Of a stretch of DNA of 64,000 bases, positions 12,190 to 23,996 are shown in pieces. The notes under the pieces are model-generated. The model worked only from the letters and a program-made list of their open reading frames with translations, was not told the origin of the DNA and did not search any database. The stretch comes from Diphasiastrum complanatum (Eukaryota > Streptophyta > Lycopodiopsida > Lycopodiales > Lycopodiaceae): positions 50,048,600 to 50,112,599 of the forward strand of contig CM055097.1 of assembly GCA_029204225.1 (NCBI GenBank), written 5' to 3'. The stretch's first letter is position 1. Each line of letters starts with the position of its first letter. Made by a program: the position numbers and the translations under genes.

Positions 12190-14460
12190 ATCCCATTCTA
12201 TAAAGATTTGGATTCCACCTCTTACATGATAATAGGAGGCCTCTTTATTAAAAACATAACTCAAGTTGAGAGAGTCTAAATTACTAGCTCCCACATGATT
12301 TTCCATTTTTCGGGAATTACCATGGGGCTCACAATATATGCACTTAGCGTATCACTAGTAATTCTCGTGCTCTCAGACTCAGCTCTCAACGTCATCTCCA
12401 CTGGAAACCTTTTTGGGTGAAAAGGCACTGCATCGACACCTCAGGGGCGTGGCATCAGCTAACAAACAAAGCCTCCATCAGCTGATTATGTGCGGTTGCC
12501 TTACAAGGATTATCCAATTTGTTTCGTAACAATCACTAGCCAAAAATAACAAACAGAAATGAAGAATTGGAAATTGTCTTAATCCATGTATGATGGATTT
12601 GACTACCAAGGCATGGAAGCAATCATGGATGCCAACAAACAAATTCTTGAAAGTTTATAGATTTATAAACTACGTCACGGGCAATTTTGTTAGGTTAATT
12701 CAAAACCAAACCACATGGACTCTTTGAACTCTTGATTGGAAATACCTTGATGCTTTCCGCTAGAGTGCATACGAGGCAAGGAAATGAAAATTCTGAAAGA
12801 ATAAAACAAAGCAATGATTTTCAATTGGATGAAACTTCACATCATATATGTATAGACATCAACCTACCCTGTTTGAAGGCCATCAAATTGCAACAAGGGT
12901 GGGTACCAACAAGTCCACTTGACTCGATCGACTAAACTTGAAGGTCAACTTTACTACAAGCAACCTACCATATAGGACTATGAAGAGAGTATAGTCTTGT
13001 TGAAGTGATGGAGAAGATACATATCTAAGTACATTGCATGACATGTTGATCGATTGGTGCTTTTCAATCAACTACAATAATGCGGATGCACTACACAAGA
13101 TTACAAAGAGAAGTATTCACAAGATCCAATACCATGCAACACACACCATTAAATAGTTTCAACCACTCTCGCCTAGTAGTTTGATTACTTGAATAAGCTA
13201 CTAATTCCATGCCTACTTGGCTAGCACTTCATTATAACTATCTTATTGTAATTACTTTTACAATGTCGCATAATGATGTTATGAATAACTTGTAGCCTTG
13301 TGCCTTATTCAAGTTTGTTTATGAAGAGTGTGCTTCCATTTTCCTTGCATGTGAATGGACTTATATCATGGAGTACAAGGGTTAAAATGGATCGATGAAT
13401 GGCAGTTACGGTCTTCAATGCTCTCTTGTCAAACAAATACATGTTCTTGTTATTACAATATTATTGTTATAATCTTGTTATTGTTGATTTACCTAACATG
13501 TTTCTTGGCTTGATTTCTTTACTTACCGCAACCTAAAATAATAGCATAGTCTCTCCTGTATGGCACTACTCATCTGAATAAATTCAAAGTAGACTCCTAC
13601 AAAGTTGTCCTCCTAGTAGCCTCGAGGATTGCATGTAGTTATCTTCTCATCCTGATGAATCCTATCATATTTGCTTCCATTCGCTAATGCCTTACTTCAC
13701 AGCCTTAAATTTCTATCCATATGAGTCAGATTTTACCCCATTAATCAAGTGACCTACCATACGACTATGTGTGTAGTGGCCTATGTCTTCCAAAAAATAG
13801 ACTAGAACTCAAAATACAAAATTGTTGGATATCTGTTTCTTATTATCACTAAAGGCTAAAGGGACTATTGGTTATGTGCATCCCCATATAAAGCCTCTAG
13901 ATAAACTAATAATAATATTAAAGATCAAAGCCATGGTGGTGCATAATAGGCTCACCCAAAAAATGATCCTTCATGACAGTGCTCGGGAAAACCGACAAAG
14001 TATAGGAATGGAACTTGCAAATTTCTCAGAAATCGGTATCGTAAGATATCTGACGATTTTTTATACGAGCATATATACCTTTCAAAAAGTAAAGTCTTCA
14101 AAAAACTGAGAAGTTCTATGAAATGCAGGTTTTTTTTATTAGGATAACTCAAATGAGGTTTCCCGAGCACTGCATCATGATGGATAGATAGATCATAATG
14201 AAACATTTTCAAGCATTTTGGATTGTTAGATCAGGGTGGGACCTATCTACGAGCCCCACCGAGAATAAGAAGTAGTAGCCATAAAATTCTAGAGTGAGAA
14301 TTTGGGAATAAGAAGAAATAATAACTACACTAAAATGCCTTCAGCCAGGATTGGGAACAAGAAATGATAATAATAGTTTTAAGACTAAAATATCGTTTAT
14401 GCTACTCTACTCTACTCTCATATATGCTATGCTAAAAGCCTGAAATCTTCAAAAGAAAAC
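12190..14460. other. No gene seen
   Basis: About 2.3 kb of AT-rich intergenic sequence upstream of the cyclin gene. Reading frames are short and show no domain. No LTR pair, RNA gene or long microsatellite was found. Confidence 0.5.
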
Positions 14461-15474
14461 GTGGTGGAGTGCAAAGAGGGGGGAAAGAAAGAAGAAGAAC
14501 CGGGACGAGCAACCCATATTTCAAACTTCAAAGTTCAAACTAGAAAGAGGCGCGGGGCATACAAACACAACAACAACAACAACAACAACTGCCACACAGG
14601 CCCGGTCTGCCATTCCTGCAGCAGGACTCTACACAGAAAATGCATCAACATTGCAAATGAGATGAGGTGCGATGAGAACACACAACAACATCTATAATAA
14701 TTAGCGCTTCTGATTCTTTGAATACAACAACAACTCTTTTTCTCTGCAACACCACCTTCCAAGCAGGTCTGCTAGACTCTAGCTTCTTAATACATTGCTC
14801 ATGGTTGTTGCCTCTTCATCATATCGTTTTTTCAAACGTTTTCTGGAGGTTTAGAATTGCAATTGAAAGCAGAAGTGTGAATCGTGGTGTGATCTCGTCC
14901 CGTTTGTTTCCATCTGTTTGTATATCAGCTTTCTGCTATGGTGCATGGTGGTGGCATGGACAAGTTAGCATAGCATTTCAGAGTCTTGGAAAGGGACATT
15001 CTGTGGCAATTATCGTGTTTTATGTAATAGTAGCATCATGTTACTCCACAAGGAAGTTTGAATGCTGAGAGCTTAAAGATTAAAGCATACGTGCTTCTAA
15101 CTTGTAGTTGGACGCCTGAACTAAACATTCAAATTTACCCTAGTTTGTGATCTGCTTGTGTAAGCCTAATCTGGCGTCAGCCTATTCTTTATAGAGTTGT
15201 GAGTTGTGAGATTCCTATAGAAGTTCACTACTTCTAGGTTTCTTTTTGGAGTGGAAAATTTGGTTCGGATCTCGTGCTCAATGATCATGTTAACAAATGT
15301 AATTTCCTGGATTGTTTGATCGTTCCAAGAAGTTTTTGGTCTGTCAATATTTATAATACTTTGTATCTCGATGATGCCGGCAAGCCGCTTTCATGACCGG
15401 CCATAGTTTGCATTGGATGCTTGCAGGTGCAGGGGAGCAGATCAAGACCTGTTTTACTGTGAAAACGAGAAAAT
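14461..15474 (+). promoter_or_regulatory. Cyclin 5' region with probable UTR intron
   Basis: This 1-kb stretch precedes the cyclin start codon. It includes a short (CAA)n run at about 14569-14588. A strong acceptor-like sequence (TTGCTTGCAG followed by GTGCAG, boundary at about 15426/15427) suggests a 5' UTR intron ends 48 bp before the ATG. An in-frame TGA at 15460-15462 separates the start codon from upstream sequence. I did not find a canonical mitosis-specific activator or E2F site by eye. Confidence 0.45.
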
Positions 15475-18400
15475 ATGCGGTCGGGTGTAGCGTCAAACAG
15501 CAGACAAGCAGTTGCAGCTGATGGTGTGCGTCAAACTAGGGGTGCTTCAAAACGAGCTGCGATGGATGATGCTCAACGGGCGACTAATTCTGCATCTGTT
15601 TCCCATTCCAAGAAACGACCTGCCTTGGCTAATCTCCCAAATAATAACCCCCCTGCAGCTCCACTACGTCCCTCACTTTCAAAGGCTCCTGTAAGCTCAT
15701 ATTAGCACTTACAACGCATCTCTTACACAGCAATTAAATGTTCATGCCTGCTGCTAAATAGAAGTTGCAATACTGACTTTATTGTTGCATTCTAGCTGGT
15801 TTCTTTCTTATATGCCTATAATCTATCTAAACTTGGCACTGTAGTTGCTTCAGTTATTGCTGTCTATTAGAAGCAGATATGTGAGGTTACTGGTTCATCT
15901 CTGTTTGATATGTTTATTTGCATAATATTTCAGGATATTAGAAATTAAGAGACCTAATTCGTGATACTGTTATATGAAGGTTGATTGCCGTGTGCCTGCT
16001 ACTAAAGGAAAATCACGGTCATCATCTCTAGCTCGAGATGTAGAGACACAAATGGCAGGTCTTTCAGTAGTTCAGAAAAGAAGTTTCATTTCCAGCTCTG
16101 GTGTGGAAACTATGGAAATCTCCGAGGAAGCTGGTTTCACATCCTTGGAGAATAATGAGAATGTGCCACCGGACGTGTCACGAGTCTATCCTCAAATCTT
16201 GAAGCAAAATGCAGATGCAGATCTGCCAATGGATAATCATCATCGACTATCTCCTGTACAGAATACTTTACCTCTGCAGCAAAGAACACCGAATGTTCTC
16301 ATTTCTGGAAATCCTCGAAGGCCAGTCAATCAAGGTTCGTTGCAGAAGGCATACTCTATCCAGGAATATTTTTTTATAGTGTAGCATTTTTCTCAATATT
16401 CCTGAATTGATCAATCAGCCATTTATTCAATTGTGCTAGTTTTTGGCAAGTGCTTGTTCCATATATTAATATTGTATATTTTTTGTAGGTCCTGTAATTG
16501 AAGAAAGGAGCTTCCCAGGGGAAAAATGTTTTACAGACATTGACAGCCATAAAGATCCACAAATGTGCAGCTTCTATGCACCCGACATATATCAGCATCT
16601 TCGAATCGCAGAGGTTAGTCAGCTTGCTCAATCATGATATTAATCTCCGCATGCTGTATTTTTTGCTGTTAGCAGTGAGAGATTTTTTTCCCCCAAAATA
16701 GCTTACTCTAAGGTTTCGTTGTTACTAATCCATTTGGAATCATTTGTTCTCTGGAGTTTTCATGATGGCAACAAAGAAGCTTAGTTTTTTTGTGCTTTAA
16801 TTTCTCCCTCCCGTTTAGTATTAAGTAGATAATTGGGGCCAACGATGCATGCTTTATGTTTTTGGCCCCAACAATGGAAAATGTGCATGATGACATAGTA
16901 TATTCATCCATATGCGTAATCAGATTTGCTGTACGCGGTCCTGTTTTTGAGGTGTTGTACTAAAACAGTCTTAGTATTTTGGTAACTATGTTATTGCAAA
17001 TCTATTAACCTACTGAATGGAGGCACAACTACCATTAATCTCAGTTAAAGAGACGGCCTGTTCCGAACTTTATGGAAGCTATGCACCACGAGATTAATGC
17101 CAGTATGCGAGGGATTCTCGTTGACTGGCTAGTTGAGGTAGGCTCCACTGAGTAGATACTTGTTATACGTAGGTTATATTATTCAAATTCTTTATTTGAC
17201 TGTCTTTTCTGTAGGATTAGGTGCCACTTTTTTCTTAATTTCAGGAGTACATTCTCTGTCTCAAAGTAACGAAGAACTACCTGATTCCAGGTAGCAGAGG
17301 AGTACAAGCTAGTTCCAGACACTCTTTATCTGACAGTTTCCTACATTGATCGTTTTCTATCTGTAAATCTTGTCAACCGACAGCGTCTGCAGCTCCTTGG
17401 GGTTGCTTGCATGCTTATTGCTGCGTAAGTAGTGAGTTGAGGATTAGGTTTTGAGCAGTGTATTTTTCTGGACCTGAATTTCATTTGTGAGCTTTGCAAA
17501 CATTATGCAGTCTGATAATCATATTTGAAATTAGCAGAAAGTATGAAGAGATCTGTGCTCCTCAAGTTGAAGAGTTCTGCTATATAACCGACAACACCTA
17601 TTGTCGGGAGGAGGTGAGTATAATTGGCATGTTGAACACTTTAGTTACAGCCTTGATAGTTGCTGGTCATGGTGTATTGCCATATTTCAAAATTAGCAAG
17701 GCAAAGTGTAGACCATAAAAGGCAGAATTATCTTTTTTTACAAGATTATTTTTCCTTTATAATTAGTTGCACAGTAAAATCTGAACTACCGTGCCTTGAA
17801 ACACACCGATCTGCAGGTTCTCGACATGGAACGGAGAGTCCTAAGTCATTTGCATTTTGAACTGACTACCCCTACGACAAAAACGTTTCTCCGGTAACTT
17901 TATGTCCTGCCATGGGTAAATGAACCTTGTGTAGCTTGATAGTCATTAAAAGAGGCACTGCATGAAATTGCTTTATGATGATCTTCCAGTTCAAATTTTT
18001 GTACACAATGATGATGTTATCCTTTTGTTCAGGAGATTCGTTCGAGCAGCTCAAACTGCTTACAAGGTCTGTCAAAACACTCTCAAATGTGCTGTTGTTT
18101 TGATAATTAGGTTTGGCAAGTCTTTTGAGGCTTGGGTATATCTTTTTTCAGGTCACGTCTCTGCAACTAGAATTCCTGGGAAACTATTTGGCAGAGCTTA
18201 CCCTTGTGGAGTACAGTTTTCTCCAGTACTTACCATCTATGGTTGCTGCATCTGCAGTGTTCCTTGCCAAGCTCACAATGGATTCAGAAAGAAATCCTTG
18301 GGTATGGACTTTTAGTACAGTAACGGTAATGCAGTTTCAGTTTTCATGCTTTTTCAAAAGATTTGTGGAAATTTTATCAACCAATCATAAACAATTGGGG

Positions 18401-18757
18401 CTGCTGCCTTTGTTCAGAACACTACACTGCAACATTATACAGGTTACCAACCATCTGTATTGAAAGATTGTGTGCAAGCAATGTTTGAGCTGCAGTGTAA
18501 CACACACAATTGCACGCTGCCAGCAATTCGAGAGAAGTACAGGCAGCACAAGGTGATTATGATCTTCAAATACTACTGAAGCTCAATCAGCTTTTCCAGT
18601 TTTTATTGCAAGGTTTGTAGCAATTTCAACTTCAGAAACGGACTACCAATTCTAAACAAAGGTACTTTTATTATGTTTGATACTATGACAGTTCAAGAGC
18701 GTATCAGCTTTGAGGCCACCTACAAATCTGCCCTCTGAGTTTTTTCTGGATCTTTGA
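15475..18757 (+). CDS. A-type cyclin, 11 coding exons, 486 aa
   Basis: Regulatory subunit of cyclin-dependent kinase, acting in S-G2-M progression in the nucleus. Exons: 15475-15690, 15980-16334, 16489-16613, 17045-17137, 17291-17424, 17538-17613, 17817-17893, 18033-18066, 18152-18301, 18418-18552, 18692-18757. All have GT-AG borders and join in phase to 486 codons plus TGA. Residues 48-56 (RPALANLPN) form a destruction box. MRGILVDWL at 253-261 is the A/B-cyclin CDK-contact signature, followed by EEYKLVPDTLYLTV and KYEEICAPQVEEFCYITDNTY, completing the cyclin N fold. The C fold runs from about 357 (KTFLRRFVRAAQ) through LTLVEYSFLQYLP and AASAVFLAK to REKYRQHK near 465. The tail (PSEFF) and AAKYEEICAPQ favour the CYCA1 subgroup, though this needs a tree. 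A-type cyclins are degraded through the APC via the D-box. The start has an upstream in-frame stop. The acceptor of exon 2 (after ATGAAG) has a poor pyrimidine tract and is the least certain border. Confidence 0.95.
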
Positions 18758-19182
18758 AGTCGAACCCTATCAACTCCAGTCCTGTTTGCCCTTCGATTGT
18801 TTTATTGGAGATGGCATTTTAACCTTCTGCAGAATTCATGAAATCTTTCAAAAAGGTTGATTATGTGTGGCAGGTGACTTTGCACACATTCGTGCTCTGA
18901 GCTGTATTCATAATAATGTGTTTGAGATGAGTTCAAAGAATTTAAAAATGAGCTTTGTAAGTTCCTGGGGATTTTTGTATGGGCATGCTAAGACGATTCA
19001 AAGCCTGTGACAAAACAAGTTAACTTCTCAGTTCCAACTGTCTCATGATCCAAAGAGCTGCTCGCTTTTGGGCAAACGTTGAGTTAGATCTCTTTCAGCA
19101 AGATACGTCCATATGCATAAGTGTAAATGGTTTATGTAAAAGGGGTACTTAGTGGAATGATTGTTTATTTATGTCAAGCTGC

Positions 19183-19188
19183 AATAAA
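19183..19188 (+). terminator. Candidate cyclin polyadenylation signal
   Basis: AATAAA about 425 bp after the cyclin stop codon, the first perfect hexamer I noticed downstream. Position is compatible with a plant 3' UTR, but plant signals are degenerate and others may be used. Confidence 0.35.
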
Positions 19189-19199
19189 CAAGTCAATTG

Positions 19200-19990
19200 C
19201 TAATCTTTACTCAATGTTTGGTGTGTAAATCAATGTACGCCTATTTCTTAAGAACTTGTTGCCAATTCATCACTTGGTCTATGAATGGAAGAGGGTAATT
19301 GTCTTCTATGGTGTGCTTGTTCAACTGCTTATAATCTACACAAACTCATATTTGACTAGGATTCTTCTTGGGTTTGGGCACGATAGGCGAACACCACTTG
19401 GTATTCTCTATGAAGTATATAAGCTCGAAGTTCTCGATGGCTCAAGCTCAGTAAATACTCAACTTTTAGATGGTGGGGATTTGGGCCAATCTATGATTCA
19501 TTGCTCTAGAATAAGCCAAGATTGCATGGAACATACATATATCATCATAGTTCAAGCCCACTTGTACTATTTGGACAACGTGGCAGCTTGAGCTTCTACC
19601 ATATGTCGAGGGTGCCTCCCACATTCCCATGTGACAACTACAAAAACTCACATCCATTTCAATGTTGTGGAAAAGTGGACTACTAGCAAAGTAAAATAAA
19701 AGCCTTCTGAGTCTATATCCAGAAGTATTGTATTGCTCGCTACATAAGCACCATGTAGGAGTCAAAACACATTGGGTTGGGTGAAAACGAGGTGATTGGC
19801 TACCTCTCCCTCTATTATTTTTGTAAAAAAGATTCTAAAATAAACTTTTCTATTTACAAAGCTGAAGTCCTTTCACAAAGTTTGAGTTGAATCTTTTATT
19901 AAAATATTGTGGAGGTGGCTATGAAAGTGTCAAATTTTAAAAAGTATCATATGATGTTATCTTCTCCGCCAGTCTACCAGCAAAATACTC
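19200..19990. other. Unassigned spacer, possible old repeat
   Basis: No recognised gene. The stretch at about 19360-19620 is open on the plus strand for over 100 codons (19256-19591) and has a repeat-like character, but the translation shows no domain. It could be a fragment of an LTR element. Confidence 0.3.
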
Positions 19991-19999
19991 ATGTAGATT

Positions 20000-20634
20000 G
20001 AAGACTGTGAAAGCAGCCGTGAAGCATGGGAAAGACTAAAGCAGAAGTACAAAGTGAGGAATGCGCTTCAATGATGCATCTTCACAATCAGCTGCAATCT
20101 ATACGATGGGATGGCAACTAGTTGCATCAACATGTTGAGAAGATCAGAGTGATCTTTGCTCAACTTGTTGCATCTGAGTAGGAACACCAGGTCTTAGCAC
20201 CACAACAGTTGATGTACTTCATGAATTCCCTACTTGCATCCTATCAGTCGTTGAGAATGCTCATACTGAGTCTACCAGATATGACATCCAAAAGAGCAAT
20301 CAGCCTTGTCGCTGATGAGATATTGATGAGGGACGAAGGAGAAGAAAGCAGTGATCAAGAGAAAGCTCTTTTCACGAAGGGGATGAAGAAGAACAAGAAC
20401 AAGCCCAGATTCGATAGGACGAACACAAAGTCTTTGAGCAGAGGCAATGACAACCAACAATCTTCTTCCTGTGATCACTGTCACAAACCAGGACACACAT
20501 CCAATAGATGCTGGTTCAATCCAACAATACCTTGCATGCACTGCAAGAAGAAGGGGCACTCTACATACGATTGTAGATTCAACCTGAAAAGAAAGAACAA
20601 CGTGTGGGATTTATTTTTTCTATTCTCCTAAATC
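20000..20634 (+). pseudogene. Ty1/copia gag fragment with two zinc knuckles
   Basis: Gag-like sequence with stops and a frameshift near 20070-20180 leads into an open part (20209-20631). That part has the gag C-terminal helix region, a Lys/Asn-rich linker, then CDHCHKPGHTSNRC and CMHCKKKGHSTYDC, two retroviral-type zinc knuckles (CX2CX4HX4C). Most plant copia gags have one. Upstream text (EAWERLKQKYKVRNALQ) matches the UBN2-type gag domain. No protease follows; the reading ends at 20631 and LTR-like sequence begins. Truncated and inactive. Confidence 0.8.
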
Positions 20635-20659
20635 CTATTTTAATCTGCCTCCATTCATG

Positions 20660-21822
20660 CTGCATTTTTATTCATGTTGTCGCACAGTCTGCATATTTAC
20701 ATATAATATAAGACAAGTGAAAAACTCGACTGTCTACATAAATACAAGTAATTTTTTCCACAGGCGAAAAAGGTGAAAAATGTGACATTGTGTTTTTCCA
20801 CGTGATTTGTGACAGGCGAAAAATGCGACATTGCCTTACAAAATGCCGAGGGTGCCCTAGGAAAAGCGAAGGCACTTTGTAAATCAAATCCTAAGGCATT
20901 TGTCAGAGTGTCGCACTTTTCGCATCTTCACCAACGTTCATTTCAGCAAAAGCTGGTGTCGCGGTTTTTTCATGCTCATCCCATGCAACTGTGCTAACAG
21001 ATTCGACAACGACAACAGTCACCCATGATCTCTTACAGAGAGCACATCCACTTTGTACTTTCTTCATCTGCACACCTGTAAAATTGTCTATATATTGAAT
21101 ACCACTTGCGTATTCAAGAGTGTGTGTGAAAATAATAGCATCAGAAACTTATCAGAGATAAACAAAGTAGATGTCTTGCGCATTGATTTTTTTGTATTGT
21201 CAGTAACAAGTTCATTCCTTTTTCAGCTTGAATTAGCTTTGTAGAGCATGCGGTTTCGTCCGCTATTGTCTTGTGCTCCACAACGTTATTGACACGTATA
21301 TTTTGCTATACTTAATCTGATAACAGCTCTGTTTTGTTCTACGTTCAGATTTGTGTCAATTTTGCTATGCTTTTCTACATTCTGTTTGACTCTCTTATTG
21401 CTCAATCTGGTAATTTGTTCTTAGCGAATTATTATTAGTCTAGTTGTTGGCAACTAATATTTAGTCTTGCCTTTTGTGACTGATTCGCGACTAATTATCA
21501 GTTGAGCTCAGTATAGCTCTTCGCGAATCATTTGCGACTAATAATTTGTCTAGCTGTTCGCGACAAATTATTCTTCTGATGTTTTTGCTGTTTAATGTTT
21601 GGCTACGTAATCAGATCGATTGTGATTTCTATCACTAATGTTCTATTTGTTTCTGATAGGCATAATCATGCTTAGGGAAAGAGTAATATAGCTCAGTCCG
21701 CTGCGCACAAACACTTTCCGCTCAAGTTTGTTTGTTGTTCGAGTTTTGAGTTCGCTCCTTTTCATGTTCGTTTCTTTTTGAGCTATTTTAGTTTTTCACA
21801 CCCTCCTTAAAATTTCCCAACA
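20660..21822 (+). repeat. Probable 5' LTR of copia element D
   Basis: The 3' border is well placed: the sequence ends AACA immediately before a primer binding site. The interior has a TATA-like box (TCTATATATTGAA near 21089), repeated GCGAAAAA-TGTGAC motifs at 20764-20835, and repeated TTCGCGA/CGACTAAT motifs at 21425-21565. The 5' border is uncertain (TGTCGCACAG near 20679 is one candidate). I could not align it by eye with the supposed 3' LTR at 23997, so it may come from a different subfamily. Confidence 0.5.
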
Positions 21823-21835
21823 TGGTATCAGAGCC
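21823..21835 (+). promoter_or_regulatory. Primer binding site (initiator tRNA-Met)
   Basis: TGGTATCAGAGCC, complementary to the 3' end of the plant initiator methionine tRNA, the usual minus-strand primer of Ty1/copia elements. It starts directly after the LTR end. Confidence 0.9.
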
Positions 21836-21976
21836 ATCTTTGTAGCCTGATAAGCTTCCACAATACAAGACTCTACCAGCCGATAGAGTAATTGTCTTCT
21901 TGTTCTGTAATTCAGTACCAGATTTTCATACTTAAGTTACTGATAGCTTTTCCTATCACTTAGACTAATCTTCCAC

Positions 21977-23962
21977 ATGGATTTCCAAGGGACAGCCAGT
22001 CTTATCATGGACAAGCTTGATGGAGGCAATTACCATCTGTGAAAATTTAAGATGAAAAACTGTACTAATGGCTAAAGAATTGTATTACGTTGTTACAGGT
22101 GCAGAAGGGAAACCCGAAGCAGACAATGCAACAATCGCCAGATGGAAGCTGAAGGATGGAAAGGCATTCACGCTGATCATCTTCAACATTTCGGATACTC
22201 AGATCAGCCATGTATCTGAGGCTCAGACATCGAAAGAAGTCTGGGACATCTTGAGCACACTATATGAAGTGCGAGATATAGCTTCCAAGCTACATCTCAG
22301 GAAGAAATTTCACTCCCTCAAGATGGCGAATGGTGATTCCCTGCAAAATCACATCAATCAATTCAAGAACCTGCTAAGACAAATGGAGTCCAGAGAGAGA
22401 ATTATGGAAGCAGACAATGCCAGAGGAAATCGAATCAATGAGGCAAAACGAGGCACAAACGCTAGAGCCACTGCCCAAAAATAAAAAGATCATCGACTGT
22501 AAGTGGGTTTACAAAAGGAAAATCAAATCAGATGGCATTGTTGAACGTTATAAAACAATGCTTGTCGCAAAGGGCTACACACAAAGGTACGGCGGCGTCG
22601 ATTATTTCAACATGTATTCACCAATGGTGAAAATGACAAGCATTCGACTGCTCCCTGCATACGCTACACAATACAATCTGGAAATTCACCAGATTGATGT
22701 TAAGACAACCTTTCTCCAAGGAGATCTAGAGGAAGAAATCTTCATGAAGCAGCTTGAAGGATTCAAAGACTCCGACAATCGACAATATGTCTGTTGATTG
22801 CAGCGATGCATTTATGGTCTGAAGCAGACATCACGAGCTTGGTACAAGAAGCTTGACAATCTTCTGAAGTCTATAGACTTCACTCCTACACAGCCAGACT
22901 ACAATGTCTATATAAAGAAAGTAGAAAATTATTATGTGATTCTGACTATATTTGTAGATGACTCCCTAATGATTGGAAACTCCTTGATGTTAATCAAGAA
23001 AATGAAGAGTCAGATTTCCGAAAGTTATGAAATTACAGATTTGGGAGAAGCAACAAAATGCCTTGGGCTGGAGATCAGAAGAGATCGAATAAGAAGAGAA
23101 ATGCATCTGAGTCAATCAGAGTACGTCCGAAAAGTGATGAAGCAGTATCGAATGATGGACTGCAAAGAAAAAGCCACACCAATGATAGCTGGAGCCAGAT
23201 TAACAAAGCATGATTGCCCAAATATAGATGAGGAGAGAAAGAAGATGGAAGGTGTACCCTACCAAAACTTGATCGGTAGTCTGATGTACCTCACAATCTG
23301 TACCAAACCCAATTTGGCTTTCTTTGTCTATCTGTAAGTCAATTCTCTTCGAATGACCAGGATATCATAAAGGTAGATTAATACGAACTTGCCCAAAAGA
23401 TGTCTAAATGGCACATTGGCAAATGGCGAAACAAATCCTGCAATATCTGAAGGGTATCCAAAATATGGGATTAACTTACAAAGTAGACAATGAAGGAAAA
23501 GGATTCGAGCTGCAACACTACAATGATGCAAGTTGGGCAAGCTGCAAAGACAACATCAAGTCCGTGACAAGAGGATGTTCGATAGCGTGCGGAGCAGCAA
23601 TCAGCTGGATATGCAAGAAGCAAACCTTGGTGGCCCAATCCTCATGCGAAGCTGAATATGTCGCAGCTTCAAAGATGGCGAACGAGGTAGTATGGTTGCA
23701 GATGATGTTGGAGGCAATTGGCATACCACAAGGAGAACCATGCACGTTAATGATGGATTCTCAAAGTGCCATATATTTGTCCCAGGATCCTATTTTTCAT
23801 TCAAAGACAAAACATATACCTCTAAAGTACAAACATATTCGAGACTTGACCTTGAAGGGAGAGCTCAAGGTTCAGTACATACAGTTTGAAGACATGATTG
23901 CAGATTTGCTCACGAAGCCACTTGACAAACCACTGTTCGCAAGGCAAAGAAAGACAATTTGA
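21977..23962 (+). pseudogene. Ty1/copia element D, gag joined to RT-RNase H
   Basis: Gag starts MDFQGTASLIMDKLDGGNYHL at 21977 but meets a stop. It continues in the frame open at 22068-22484 (WKLKDGKAF, EVWDILSTLYEVRD, LHLRKKFHSLKM), the UBN2 gag domain. At about 22410-22440 the reading passes straight into the RT region in another frame (EIESMRQNEAQTLEPLP, then CKWVYKRK). The zinc knuckle, protease and integrase are therefore deleted. RT has IHQIDVKTTFLQGDLEEEIF, YGLKQTSRAWY and a FVDD box; a TGA sits at 22798. RNase H follows at 23408-23962 (DASWA, SCEAEYVAA, MDSQSAIYL, HIRDL). It ends before a short purine-rich stretch. Dead, but possibly once mobilised in trans as it keeps the primer site and LTRs. 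Confidence 0.9.
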
Positions 23963-23996
23963 TTAAATATACAAAGTTGCAAGATTCAAGAGAGAG

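Noticed and set aside
14535-15068. Open frames of 75-116 codons upstream of the cyclin
   Set aside because: No family similarity; position fits cyclin promoter or UTR sequence.
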